Below, piece by piece: positions 43,623-52,632 of a stretch of DNA of 64,000 nucleotides. The notes below the pieces were generated by a model. That model did not search any database and was not told the DNA's origin. It saw only the letters and a program-made list of their open reading frames with translations. Each line of letters opens with the position of its first letter. Position 1 is the stretch's first letter. The stretch spans positions 4,243 through 68,242 of the forward strand of contig CAYLMH010000003.1 in NCBI GenBank assembly GCA_964385055.1. Direction: 5' to 3'. This DNA comes from JACRPI01 sp964385055 (GTDB lineage Archaea; Nanobdellota; Nanobdellia; Woesearchaeales; DSVV01). The position numbers and the translations under genes were made by a program.

Positions 43623-46082
43623 TTGTGATTGATTCTGTAGTGCATTTTTAACGACACTTCTGTTCTTTATCGTCACGTAAAGAATGAGGGAAAAAAGCAC
43701 AGAAAGCAATACTGCATTGAGCAGCGCAATGGTTTTGTAAAAGGTTGTCTCAAAAGGAGCAGCATGTTGGTAGACAGCATACCCTGTAATGGAAGCAAGA
43801 GAAGATGGGGTGTTCATGTCCTCTTTTTCTTTGTTCTCCAGTAGTTCTCCATTTTCAGTTGGAGTAATGATGTCTCGAGAAACAGAAAACGAAAGTGCGG
43901 AAGTATCAACAAGCGTTGTGTTGTGATAGAGCTGTGCAACAAATACATTCTTTCCTTTCAAAGGAGTAACATTAAGAAAAACAAAGCCATTCTCTTGGAG
44001 AGAAACAGGAATATTTTTTTGTTCAAGAGCGCTCTCTAGAAACAGAGTATAGTTCCCATTTCCCGTCATCTGAACAAAGAGCGGAACCTGTTCATCAGAA
44101 AAACTTCCGAGGACGCGGAATGCAGTAATTTGTGCATCCTCTAAAGCCCGTTCTTCAATAATAACTTCATTGCCAACAACAGTGAGTTCTCCGCGAAATT
44201 CTTTCAATGTCTTTTGCTGATCTTTTTGAATTTGAATTTTAACAGAGTATTCGCCAGCCTCTAAATCAGAAAGTGTATTCTGGAGAGTGACAGTGTATTC
44301 TTCTCCAGGATTCAGAGAGATTCTATTCTGATTTGCAAAGTGTTCGCCACTAAAAGTTTTTGCTCGTCTATAAATCTTGCTGGAAACTGCATAGGTATGC
44401 GGTGCATCATCAGTATTAATAATGGTGATCGTGTGCGTTACATTTTCCCCACTAAAACCAAGCGATGCAAGTTCATACGAGGGATACTCAGAAGATGCGC
44501 TTCCGCAGCGTTCTTTGTTGACTCCTTTCACAGAAAATTTTTGTTTTGCAGTATTGCCTGCACCTTCCACAACTAAAGTATATGTCTCTTCTGCAGTTGG
44601 AAATGATGTGCAAGAATAATCGAGCTGAAATGGAAGGGTTAGTTCATTTTCCTGAAAACTTTCGCTTGGAGTAATTTGAGTAATAGGAGAAACAACTGTT
44701 CCAATGGCATTTTTGACATACAGGCGAATTGCCTGCTCATCAGAAGAAATGCTAGAGAGATTTCCTGTGTAAAAGTGAATCTTCGCACGAAGCGTGTCAC
44801 CAGTTTTTGCGATGCTATCAGAACCAAGATAAAGATGTTCAATGGCAACAAATGGTTCTTCATCAAATCGATTGAAGACAAAAAATGTTGCAGTAGCACT
44901 ATTGTCATCTAACGTAGAATCAGCACAATAAGAATCAAGAAGTGTTGCGTGAATTCTATACACACCATATTCTTTCTTTATTTTTGGGGTCCAGTGTTTG
45001 ACTCCAGCGTTTGTCGTGTTTGTTGGGCCTTTCACCATTGTACCGGTAATTTCCTCAATAAAATACGACGCAAGAAAAGGAAATTCTGGACTTTTTGTGC
45101 CATCAACAAGCAAAGAAAAGTCAATAGATTTTCCAGAGAGGTAATCTGTCTGATTCATTAGAAGAGTGATTGTCCTGTTACAATCAATCTCTTCAAGGGA
45201 GACAACAGAGAAATTCTGGCAAATACTGTTGTCATCAAGAACACCATCGTGGGGCAGGCTTTCCGCGCTCCCGCAGAGGGTATAGTTTCCAGCATAAGGA
45301 AAAGTAAAAGAGAGCGTGTCTTTTGTTTTGTATGTGCTAATGTTGAAAAAATACTTTGTAGTAGTAAGAAGAAGAGTATCATTAAAAAAAAGGGTATACA
45401 TAAGAATTGCATCAATTTTTTCATCATGATTATTTTCTATACGAAATCCAGAGGAGAGTGATTGATTGACATAAAGAAGAGAAGGTAACGAAAAAGAAAG
45501 AGAAACAATGTTTGTGGTATTTATGGAATCTGCGCTTTCTTCGAGGTATTCTTTTTGTTTCTTTTCTTCCTCATTCTCAGGGGTATTTGTTTCATGAGGC
45601 AGTTTATCAGAAAAAGAAACAAAACCAGGAGTCCCATTCTGTAAAGTACTCAACCCCCATATTCCTTCCTTTTTTTCAAAACTGTATCCTTCTACCGCAT
45701 CAGTGTATAGCATGCTGTCAAGCACTATCTTCTCAGGACTATAAAGAGAAATGCGATCTTGGGTATTCCCTAAATTATTGCCAATGGTTGCTCCTGCATT
45801 GTAAATCGATGCAGTGCTGTTAAGAGTCTGCCATACAAAACCTTCTTCAACAACAAGCGCGTATGTTTCATTCCCATAAAAGAGACCAATTAATGTATCA
45901 TTACTCGCTTCATCACCAAGAACATATCCGCTCAGATTAATGCCTTCAGGAGTATAGATTTCAACAAATTCTTTGTTGTTATCATCTCCGATAGGGTTAG
46001 GAAAAACTTCTGTAATCTCGAGTGCGAGAGTTATTTCTGTAAAAAACAGCAGTGCAAAGGCCATGAACACTAATTTTTTCAT
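43614..46082 (-). CDS. Lamin-tail-domain surface protein with C-terminal membrane anchor
   Basis: The 822-residue protein starts at ATG 46082 with a signal peptide (MKKLVFMAFALLFFTEITLA). Residues 20-140 match the lamin tail domain (ITEVFPNPIGDDNNKEFVEIY, LSGYVLGDEASNDT, DRISLYSPEKIVLDS), an Ig-like module often found in secreted archaeal and bacterial proteins. The remainder is a series of beta-rich Ig-like domains with NxT/S sites, and near the end a transmembrane helix (LLNAVLLSVLFSLILYVTI) and basic tail. It is probably a tethered surface protein that binds other proteins or sugars. TTTTAAAAAGG lies 28 bases before the ATG. Confidence 0.8.
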   Translation of the reverse strand: MKKLVFMAFALLFFTEITLALEITEVFPNPIGDDNNKEFVEIYTPEGINLSGYVLGDEASNDTLIGLFYGNETYALVVEEGFVWQTLNSTASIYNAGATIGNNLGNTQDRISLYSPEKIVLDSMLYTDAVEGYSFEKKEGIWGLSTLQNGTPGFVSFSDKLPHETNTPENEEEKKQKEYLEESADSINTTNIVSLSFSLPSLLYVNQSLSSGFRIENNHDEKIDAILMYTLFFNDTLLLTTTKYFFNISTYKTKDTLSFTFPYAGNYTLCGSAESLPHDGVLDDNSICQNFSVVSLEEIDCNRTITLLMNQTDYLSGKSIDFSLLVDGTKSPEFPFLASYFIEEITGTMVKGPTNTTNAGVKHWTPKIKKEYGVYRIHATLLDSYCADSTLDDNSATATFFVFNRFDEEPFVAIEHLYLGSDSIAKTGDTLRAKIHFYTGNLSSISSDEQAIRLYVKNAIGTVVSPITQITPSESFQENELTLPFQLDYSCTSFPTAEETYTLVVEGAGNTAKQKFSVKGVNKERCGSASSEYPSYELASLGFSGENVTHTITIINTDDAPHTYAVSSKIYRRAKTFSGEHFANQNRISLNPGEEYTVTLQNTLSDLEAGEYSVKIQIQKDQQKTLKEFRGELTVVGNEVIIEERALEDAQITAFRVLGSFSDEQVPLFVQMTGNGNYTLFLESALEQKNIPVSLQENGFVFLNVTPLKGKNVFVAQLYHNTTLVDTSALSFSVSRDIITPTENGELLENKEKEDMNTPSSLASITGYAVYQHAAPFETTFYKTIALLNAVLLSVLFSLILYVTIKNRSVVKNALQNQSQAI

Positions 46083-46220
46083 GAAGCACAATGGTCGTTG
46101 ATCCTTTTTAAAACCAGCAGAAAAAGAGTTTACAAAATGTATACTTTTTAAAATTCAAAGAAAGCGTAGTTGTCAGAAAGTAATAAAGAAAAAGTAAAAA
46201 TCAAAAAAGAAATAAAAAAC

Positions 46221-46898
46221 TTAAAGTTTCTTTTTCCACTGCTTAACAATCTGTGCTGCTTCTTCTTTTGCGCCAAGACCAAAGCCAATCCCGATTGCGA
46301 GAGACAATGCAAGTACAACGCCAGTTAAGATAATTAAGTAGGTGCTTTCAGCAAGGCGTAAGTAAATACCTACTTCTTGCAATGCAATGACTGCAACAAA
46401 CACAATGATTAAGATGCGTGTCACATTGTTTAAATGCTTGATTGCTGCCCCTTTTGCTCTGCTCATTTTGTCAGCGACAAAGTCAGCAAGCACTAAGCCG
46501 AACATGACAATTGCGATTGCAACAATGACATGTGGCATCCATCGAACAACTTCAAGAAGCAAACTGCTCAAGTCTCCAAGTTGCAAATATGCAACTGCTG
46601 GAACAAGGAAGATGAGGAAGATGTACCACTTGACGAGTGATGCGCCGAGTTCAGAAACACTTGAATAGCCAATAGATTTGTCTAGGTTATTTTTCTGAAG
46701 CCACTTGTCAATCTTTGCATGATCAAGTGCTTTCTTAACAACCCAATGGATTCCCCAAGAGACTGCATACCCTAAAACAATGATGACTGCTGCATAAATC
46801 AAGCCAATCACAAAGTAAATAATACTTTGCCCAAGAATCGTTACTGGTGTCAACAATTGCTGCTGACCAAATTGCGCTACATTTTCAAATCCGTACAT
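46221..46898 (-). CDS. MscS-like conserved membrane-helix protein
   Basis: The 225-residue protein has about five helices: IIYFVIGLIYAAVIIVLGYAV, a charged loop KALDHAKIDKWLQKNNL, WYIFLIFLVPAVAYL, VIVAIAIVMFGLVLADFVADK, and a final LTGVVLALSLAIGIGFGLG. The Gly/Ala-rich last helix and the order match the conserved-TM-helix proteins related to small mechanosensitive channels, without the MscS beta domain. The ATG at 46898 is preceded by GAGGGGTGG at a good spacing; a longer frame to 46943 is less likely. It may help relieve osmotic stress; this is inference. Confidence 0.75.
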   Translation of the reverse strand: MYGFENVAQFGQQQLLTPVTILGQSIIYFVIGLIYAAVIIVLGYAVSWGIHWVVKKALDHAKIDKWLQKNNLDKSIGYSSVSELGASLVKWYIFLIFLVPAVAYLQLGDLSSLLLEVVRWMPHVIVAIAIVMFGLVLADFVADKMSRAKGAAIKHLNNVTRILIIVFVAVIALQEVGIYLRLAESTYLIILTGVVLALSLAIGIGFGLGAKEEAAQIVKQWKKKL

Positions 46899-47083
46899 CG
46901 TAAACCACCCCTCGAGTATCACAGTTTCTATGACCCGAAACAATAATGGGTCATTTAGAATAAAAGCAGTATATAAATCTTTTGGAAATTTCGTCTAAAA
47001 GCAGTGACGAAAAGAGGATTGTTTGAGGAGTGTTAGAAATAATCCATATAAATTACCTTGTTTCTTAAAAATTGCAATAAAAA

Positions 47084-47178
47084 AGATTGGGGATTCAAAA
47101 GCTCTGCAAGGCGATTACCAAGCACCTGCTATCACAAACATTCACTCAGTAAAGTCCTACAACACAATTCATCCTTTA
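47084..47178 (+). repeat. Copy of the dispersed intergenic element, second 3' form
   Basis: GATTGGGGATTCAAAAGCTC, TGCAAGGCGATTACCAAGC, then ATTCACTCAGTAAAGTCCTA and CAACACAATTCATCC form the best complete example of the form that ends without the CCCATTG hairpin. It is opposite to both neighbours. The rest of 46899-47243 holds the promoter of the MscS-like gene (TTTATATAC near 46972) and nothing else seen. Confidence 0.7.
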
Positions 47179-47243
47179 TTAAAATGTAAATCATAACAAT
47201 CAACGAAAAAGATCAAGAAGAAAGTAAAAAATAAAAAGAAAAA

Positions 47244-47828
47244 TTACTCAGTCACGTTTTCTGCAACAGTTTCATTCGCTTCTTCATAACTCTGAATTTT
47301 CAGCTCAATAATATTACCGTGCGTTTTCAAAAACTCTTTGAGTTGTTCAGGAGCTTCTTCAGTCTCACTACAAGTAATTGCATTCTCAGATTCCGTCACG
47401 CCAAGATCGTATTCAAGCATTCTGTTGACATAATATGATGCGTCTTTGTTGATTGCTTTTACATACGTCCAGCCATCGCCGTCTGCTTGTAAATTAAACA
47501 TCCCGTAGAGCACTGCGATGTATGGTCGTCCGCGGTCATCTTCGTAATACAACATGTTGTCCATCACATAATGATCCTGTCCGTTAAAAGAACAAACAGT
47601 GTATGAGCAGACACCAGTGTGCGCAACTCCTACATCTCGTAAGCTTGAAAAGCAGCTGTTTTGATAGGTGAGTCCATCATCCCCACAGATAGGGTTGTAA
47701 TCAAGACTGCATCCTGTTTCAGTATCAGTCGTTGTGGTGTTTTGTTCAGTGTCTGTTCCATCATCACTTCCACATCCTGCAACGAGGAGCAAAAGAGAAA
47801 AGATAAGTAAAAAGAGTTTGTTTTTCAT
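47244..47828 (-). CDS. Lipoprotein with a Kazal-type protease inhibitor domain
   Basis: The signal MKNKLFLLIFSLLLLVAGC has a lipobox VAGC, so the 194-residue protein is lipid-anchored outside. After a Thr-rich linker, residues 40-75 carry the Kazal pattern C...NPICGDDGLTYQNSC...GVC, including the conserved CGDDGxTYxNxC core; Kazal domains block serine proteases of subtilisin or trypsin type by a substrate-like loop. The following 100 residues (VYGMFNLQADGDGW-like region, two Cys) match nothing I know. A secreted subtilisin-like protease is encoded 6 kb away. Confidence 0.8.
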   Translation of the reverse strand: MKNKLFLLIFSLLLLVAGCGSDDGTDTEQNTTTTDTETGCSLDYNPICGDDGLTYQNSCFSSLRDVGVAHTGVCSYTVCSFNGQDHYVMDNMLYYEDDRGRPYIAVLYGMFNLQADGDGWTYVKAINKDASYYVNRMLEYDLGVTESENAITCSETEEAPEQLKEFLKTHGNIIELKIQSYEEANETVAENVTE

Positions 47829-47877
47829 AGGATTTCAGAAGTATTCAGCGCTTTAAAAAACTTATGGAAAACAAATT

Positions 47878-48819
47878 CTACTCTTCTTCAGGAAAATCAA
47901 CAGCAAACAAATACACCACAGGCTGTTGAATTGTTTTCTTTTCATCGTTGTCATAGACAGGTACAGCAGTAGAAGATTGTTTGCAGAATTTATAGGTTGG
48001 CTCTTCAGAAAGAGTGCATGTATCTCTTGTCCCTTCATACAACGTAAACGTGCTTTCACTTTCGACAGAAAGTGTCGTTCTTTGTTTATACAAATAAATC
48101 GTGGAAGAAGGTTCTAATGCAGAAAAGCTCCCAATAACATCACTGTCAGAGACAGCGAGCGTATACGTATCTGAAACAAGGGGTGTTCCCTCAATCGCGA
48201 GAGAAGTAGAAGACAAGACTGTAGTCAAGTCATCAAGAGAAAAGTGTGTTCCATCGTCCTCCTGGCTTACAAGAATGGAATATTCTCCTTCGGGATATGA
48301 TCCAGACAATTGTCCAACGCACGTGCAATCATTATCTTTACTTGCGCCGCATTGTCTAAACATTTCAGTCACATCATAAAATAATGTTTCTTCTGAAGTT
48401 TCGCAATCTTCTCCAAGAAGCCACGATGAATAAGAGTCTTCTTCAAGTGTTTTCTGAATACACCCATCTAATTTCCCATCATCAGTGCTTCCTGAAACAC
48501 ACCTTTGAACAGCATCGTAAAAAAGGCGAATATCTTTTTGTAATGCATCATATTCTCCAACAATATTATAATCTTCAAGAACAGAAAAAGAAGGAGTTAT
48601 CTTGTAGACACCAATTTGAGAACCAGAACTATCTATAGTAATTTCTTCGTCAGCAGTTGCCGCGCCAGTAATACTCGTTTCAATGTCCAGTTTATCATCA
48701 AACGCGACATAGCTTCCAAACGTAAAAAGACCAAGACAAAGAAGAACAAGAAAGACGCAGGCAAGATGTAAAGATTCTCGTTGTTGTGGTCGTGGTGTTT
48801 CCATTGCTTTTTTCCTCAT
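47878..48819 (-). CDS. Single-pass membrane protein with Cys-containing outer domain
   Basis: A basic start (MRKKAMETPRPQQRES) precedes one hydrophobic helix at about residues 18-38 (LACVFLVLLCLGLFTFGSYV); the rest, about 270 residues, should be outside. It contains paired Cys (CVSGSTDDGKLDGC, CETSEE, CGASKDNDCTC) and beta-rich acidic sequence. An alternative ATG is at 48804. It lies 17 bases after the murein-hydrolase gene on the same strand and is probably the last gene of that operon. Family not recognised. Confidence 0.65.
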   Translation of the reverse strand: MRKKAMETPRPQQRESLHLACVFLVLLCLGLFTFGSYVAFDDKLDIETSITGAATADEEITIDSSGSQIGVYKITPSFSVLEDYNIVGEYDALQKDIRLFYDAVQRCVSGSTDDGKLDGCIQKTLEEDSYSSWLLGEDCETSEETLFYDVTEMFRQCGASKDNDCTCVGQLSGSYPEGEYSILVSQEDDGTHFSLDDLTTVLSSTSLAIEGTPLVSDTYTLAVSDSDVIGSFSALEPSSTIYLYKQRTTLSVESESTFTLYEGTRDTCTLSEEPTYKFCKQSSTAVPVYDNDEKKTIQQPVVYLFAVDFPEEE

Positions 48820-48836
48820 ATCTGATTTTATAAGTT

Positions 48837-50618
48837 TTACTGTCCGCTTTCTAATGAATCATACGCATAATAATAACTCAAAACGCGGTTTGCATAAGCG
48901 CGAACTTCTTTGACTTTTCTGTTTCTTTTTTCTGTGGTGCCGAAACTTTCTTCATAAACACTGGATGAAAACGCGTCGCTGTACACGTCTGCGATAAGAT
49001 CTTCAGTAATCTGTGCAGAAACCTCTTCCCAAGAAGGATCGCTTTTTCCTGTTGCAGCGATTGCTTTTTTGACAAGTCCAGCACCGCCGTTATACGCAGC
49101 GAGAGAAAATGCGACTTGATCCTTGTAACCTGTAAAACTCTTCATGTTATCTTGGAGCAATTGAACTCCTGCGGGAATTGCCTGTGACGCGTCTGTTCGA
49201 TAGTCCGTGCCAGTACACTTCTTATTGCTGCATAAATCATATTGATATGCAGTACCTTTACAAAATTGCATAAGACCTGCGCAGCCAGTGGAAGAGACTG
49301 CGTTGGTATTACCGCCAGATTCAGTCATGATCACTGCAATCACCAATGCTTTCGGAACAGAAGTGCCTGAAACAGACGTTTCTATACGTGTTCCATAGTT
49401 CGCGTCAATCTGCTTGAGTTTTTCTGTTGTCGATGCAGAAGGAGTATAACTAATACCGCTAGTAGTCATAGTTGGGCTGACTCCTGTTTGCGTTCTATAA
49501 AGGTCACAGAACTTGTAGATTCCGCCTTGCGATCGACATGCGAGATTATTATTGTAATCATAAGTGACAGAAGACGCAAAATAACAAAGAGGATTGACAC
49601 TTTTTTTTGTCCAACTGCTAGAAAGTGTTGCTTTTTCTCCTTGCGCATCAGTAAGATCAGAAGGAACAGACATGTCAATCACTTCAAAGTGGAGGTGGGG
49701 ATCATAAGTAGATGCGCTGTTTTTTCCACGACCACCGGTGGTTCCAAGAACTCCTCCTTGCGACACAACATCATCGACAGAAACGACAATGGTGTCCATG
49801 TGCAAGTAAATGGTATAAAGTCCATTGCCATGATCAAGGACAACTCGTCCCCATTGAACAGGAGAAATATCGACAACTGTTCCTGCAGCAACAGCAAGAA
49901 CATTTGTTCCAAGTGGTCCACGAATGTCTATTCCTGCGTGATACGTTGTTCCTTTGCTTGTTCCACTCACAACATCTCCTCCACGATACCCAAAGCAAGA
50001 ATTCACGCGCAGTTCATCATAGGCAACAGGCCATTGGGTAAATGCTCCTCCAGAAAGTGTTTCTGTTGCAGTTCCTTCATGCTCAGGGACGCTGGTAATA
50101 CTCATGATGGGAATTTCAAGAGGAGCAGGAGAAATTCCAGTCAATCTACTCTCATCAAGAGTGAGGAGATATTCAGAAGGAAGGGGAAGAATGTCTTCAT
50201 ACGCTTCAAGATACGGAATGAGTGCAATATCAAATGCGCCGCTGAGCGTATCTCCAAGTTCTTCCTCCAATTCATCACCATACAACATGCAATCGCCGCT
50301 GCCATACACAACAGGAACGCCGCGATAAAAAGAGCAGGAAGAAGAGTCCAGATAATTCGTTTTTGCAGTTTCCAAAACAGCAGCTCCATATGCTTGTTGT
50401 GCGCTCAGATCTAAATACAGCAACGCTTTCTCTCCTTCTGCTGCAGCGTTCAGAACAGCAAGTTGTTTTTCTCCAATCTTATTATTTTCTCCTTCTTTAC
50501 TTTCAAATTGTTCTGTTTTTGCAGCAAGATCAAAATAGAGCAACGTAAAGAGGACTAAGACAAAGAATGCGAACAGGGGCATAAAGTATTGCGCTTTTTT
50601 ATTTTTCAGTATTCTCAT
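48837..50618 (-). CDS. Pilin-signal-anchored peptidoglycan hydrolase: M23 endopeptidase plus lytic transglycosylase
   Basis: The start MRILKNKKAQYFMPLFAFFV is a KKAQ-type signal with one hydrophobic helix. Residues 205-315 are an M23/LytM domain with all zinc ligands: HAGID (His about 227, Asp 231), GTVVDISPVQWGRVVLDHG, and PHLHFEV (His about 308 and 310). Residues 415-540 are a soluble-lytic-transglycosylase (SLT) domain: MTESGGN with catalytic Glu about 433, CAGLMQF, and FSLAAYNGGAGLVKKA. M23 enzymes cut peptide cross-bridges and SLT enzymes cut the glycan strand, so both halves of bacterial murein could be attacked by one exported protein. Archaea lack murein, so the target is probably bacterial. 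Confidence 0.93.
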   Translation of the reverse strand: MRILKNKKAQYFMPLFAFFVLVLFTLLYFDLAAKTEQFESKEGENNKIGEKQLAVLNAAAEGEKALLYLDLSAQQAYGAAVLETAKTNYLDSSSCSFYRGVPVVYGSGDCMLYGDELEEELGDTLSGAFDIALIPYLEAYEDILPLPSEYLLTLDESRLTGISPAPLEIPIMSITSVPEHEGTATETLSGGAFTQWPVAYDELRVNSCFGYRGGDVVSGTSKGTTYHAGIDIRGPLGTNVLAVAAGTVVDISPVQWGRVVLDHGNGLYTIYLHMDTIVVSVDDVVSQGGVLGTTGGRGKNSASTYDPHLHFEVIDMSVPSDLTDAQGEKATLSSSWTKKSVNPLCYFASSVTYDYNNNLACRSQGGIYKFCDLYRTQTGVSPTMTTSGISYTPSASTTEKLKQIDANYGTRIETSVSGTSVPKALVIAVIMTESGGNTNAVSSTGCAGLMQFCKGTAYQYDLCSNKKCTGTDYRTDASQAIPAGVQLLQDNMKSFTGYKDQVAFSLAAYNGGAGLVKKAIAATGKSDPSWEEVSAQITEDLIADVYSDAFSSSVYEESFGTTEKRNRKVKEVRAYANRVLSYYYAYDSLESGQ

Positions 50619-50619
50619 G

Positions 50620-51126
50620 TTATGGACCTATTTTTGTTTGTACTTGAATGAGTGCATAATTATCAGGATCATGGAGCGGAATACGAACAGAGGAAGGAGT
50701 ACTGTAATAAGAACCGCATCCACTTAATAAAAGTAATAATGGCACTTTTACACAGACTGCTTCTCTGATTTGAAGAGGAGGTTCAAGAAGTGTTGTTTTT
50801 TCTTCTTCTCCGTCGTTGCTTGTAATCACGTCAACAGTGACAAGCGTCTTTTCCTGAAGTGTTTCAAAATAGTTTTCAGTTAAAGTAACATATTCTTCTT
50901 GCAATGCATCATCTTCTGCAGCAGTAACAAGAAATGCTGCAAATGTCATTGTACCAAGAGAAGTTTCCACAGGAGTTTGTGCATACAATAATGCAATTCT
51001 GTTTGCGTCAAGACCAAGTTCTTCGCCAGTAATAGTATTTGTAAGTTTTGCAGTCTTATAATGCAAGATAAGGAAGAACACAATGACAATTAAGATAATA
51101 GCAATGGTCGCGTAAAAATCAACCAT
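50620..51126 (-). CDS. Pilin-signal-type membrane-anchored protein
   Basis: From the first ATG (51126) the protein is MVDFYATIAIILIVIVFFLI plus a 145-residue outer domain with a late Cys pair. Just upstream the frame stays open and spells KHFGRKGFATT, the same basic-K-G/A signal seen in every neighbour, but it has no ATG, GTG or TTG before the stop; the only start-like codon is ATA at 51163-51165, overlapping the end of the preceding gene. The true start may therefore be non-canonical. The gene follows 51158-51703 and precedes the murein hydrolase by one base. Function unknown; it looks like a minor pilin-type subunit. Confidence 0.65.
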   Translation of the reverse strand: MVDFYATIAIILIVIVFFLILHYKTAKLTNTITGEELGLDANRIALLYAQTPVETSLGTMTFAAFLVTAAEDDALQEEYVTLTENYFETLQEKTLVTVDVITSNDGEEEKTTLLEPPLQIREAVCVKVPLLLLLSGCGSYYSTPSSVRIPLHDPDNYALIQVQTKIGP

Positions 51127-51157
51127 CGTTGTTGCAAATCCTTTTCTTCCAAAGTGC

Positions 51158-51703
51158 TTAACTATTCGGCATCACCACATGGAATTGTAATACTCCTTGA
51201 GAGAGTGCATCATCATCTTTGATAAGCACTGTTTTGTTGACCAAATAATCAGTAGAAGATCCTTTTCCACTCCAGAAGGTTTGTGCGAGCACGATCCAGC
51301 GATCATACCATTCTTGATTATACACTGCAGTACCAATAGTATTTTTTTCAGCATCAAAAAGCGTCAATTCTGCAGCAAGAATATCATATTCTCCATAATC
51401 CATCTGTTGATCCAATCGTGTTTCAAGTGCAGAAGGATTTTCAAAATCACTTCGAAGAACAATGCCTGGATATGCGCGTTGCAGTGTTTCATCATAGTAA
51501 GAAACACCTTGCTTCATGTTGAGCATGTTCGTCACAAAAAGATCTACTTGTGTTTGCTGCACGTCGATTTCAGTCACAATGTACATTTTGACGAGAATGA
51601 CCATGGCAATCGCAACAAGGCAGACAATAACAAAGCGGTAAAACAGGAAAATCCAGCCTTCGTCAATCTGTGCTTTTTTGTGAAAAGAGAAATACTTAGT
51701 CAT
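51158..51703 (-). CDS. KKAQ-type membrane-anchored protein
   Basis: The ATG at 51703 follows GGAGG by 8 bases; the frame is open much further but without homology. The product (181 residues) starts MTKYFSFHKKAQIDEGWIFL, a class III-type signal, then a hydrophobic helix (FVIVCLVAIAMVILVKMYIV) and an outer domain with aromatic and acidic residues. It overlaps the upstream gene by 8 bases and is in one operon with the murein hydrolase. No enzyme motif is seen; a pseudopilin-like part is plausible. Confidence 0.7.
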   Translation of the reverse strand: MTKYFSFHKKAQIDEGWIFLFYRFVIVCLVAIAMVILVKMYIVTEIDVQQTQVDLFVTNMLNMKQGVSYYDETLQRAYPGIVLRSDFENPSALETRLDQQMDYGEYDILAAELTLFDAEKNTIGTAVYNQEWYDRWIVLAQTFWSGKGSSTDYLVNKTVLIKDDDALSQGVLQFHVVMPNS

Positions 51704-52577
51704 TGTAGTATTCCTCCAATCCATTCTTGATTGCACTGCTGAGTTGGGTGCTATCCGTAAGCAGATCAGTGCCAATAACAAGATGGACTGCAAGACCAGC
51801 AGTATTCTTGTTAAGGTTTTCTTCTGATGAAGCAAGCGGTCCAGTAAGAGAAGCATCGGAAACTTGGGAAAGAATATTGTTCTCAAGCAAACAAGCAAGT
51901 TTCTCACTTTGCTCATCAGCAGTTTGTGGAATGTATGCATGTACATCACTTCCTTCTTGGGTTGATAAAATAAGGACAAGATTTGTCTGACTGTTAAGAG
52001 CAGCTTCTTCTTTGTTTGTTTTCGCGAATCCTATTTTTGGATTATTGAGAAGATCGCTTTGTACTTTTGAGAATACTGTTTCATCAGTCAAAATAACAAA
52101 ACTCAGTTGCGTAGTTTTTGTTGAAGGAGCAGTAGGGCAGCGAAGTTCTTTTTTCTCTTCAATGGTAATGCTCCCATATTCTTCAACAGTAAAGGTTCCT
52201 TGTTCTTTGTTCATGTAAAATGCGCCAGGATGTTCAAAAACACCAAGTACTTGGTAAAGACGCGAGTCTAAAAAGAAAGGATACGTGATTGCAGTCACAG
52301 AAGATGTTTCATATACACGGAGAAGATTATCACTCAAATCATACGAGTACGCACCAACATCAAATGAAGGTTGGCTGTAAAATAGAGTAACATCTCCGGG
52401 AACGCTTTCTGCAGTCTCAAGTAACAATGCAATATCTCGTGCAGCGTAGGATTGTTCATATAAGGTATTTTTCTGAACAGTGGTGTGAAAATAAAAGAAC
52501 ACGCCAACTATAAGAACAAGAAGAATAATTTCTATAATCACTCGATTTCCTAAGTTGAGTTGCCCTCTCTTTTGCAT
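51696..52577 (-). CDS. KRGQ-type anchored protein, possibly a degenerate amidase fold
   Basis: The start MQKRGQLNLGNRVIIEIILL is a KRGQ-type signal with one helix; about 260 residues lie outside. The later part (SFVILTDETVFSKVQSDLLN, IGFAKTNKEEAALNSQTNLV, LILSTQEGSDVHAYIP, DEQSEKLACLLENNIL) has the order of N-acetylmuramoyl-L-alanine amidase type 3 (helix, TRxxD-like, LexR-like, hhIxxHAN-like, SxxLA), but the zinc His and Glu are not visible. A relation is only a suggestion; if real, the protein would be a binding and not a cutting form. It overlaps the next gene and is 55 bases downstream of the SGNH gene. Confidence 0.6.
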   Translation of the reverse strand: MQKRGQLNLGNRVIIEIILLVLIVGVFFYFHTTVQKNTLYEQSYAARDIALLLETAESVPGDVTLFYSQPSFDVGAYSYDLSDNLLRVYETSSVTAITYPFFLDSRLYQVLGVFEHPGAFYMNKEQGTFTVEEYGSITIEEKKELRCPTAPSTKTTQLSFVILTDETVFSKVQSDLLNNPKIGFAKTNKEEAALNSQTNLVLILSTQEGSDVHAYIPQTADEQSEKLACLLENNILSQVSDASLTGPLASSEENLNKNTAGLAVHLVIGTDLLTDSTQLSSAIKNGLEEYYND

Positions 52578-52632
52578 GACGCTTTTTCGAGAGAAATTGG
52601 TTTATATACTTTTGGTGGTTTCATCTCATTTC

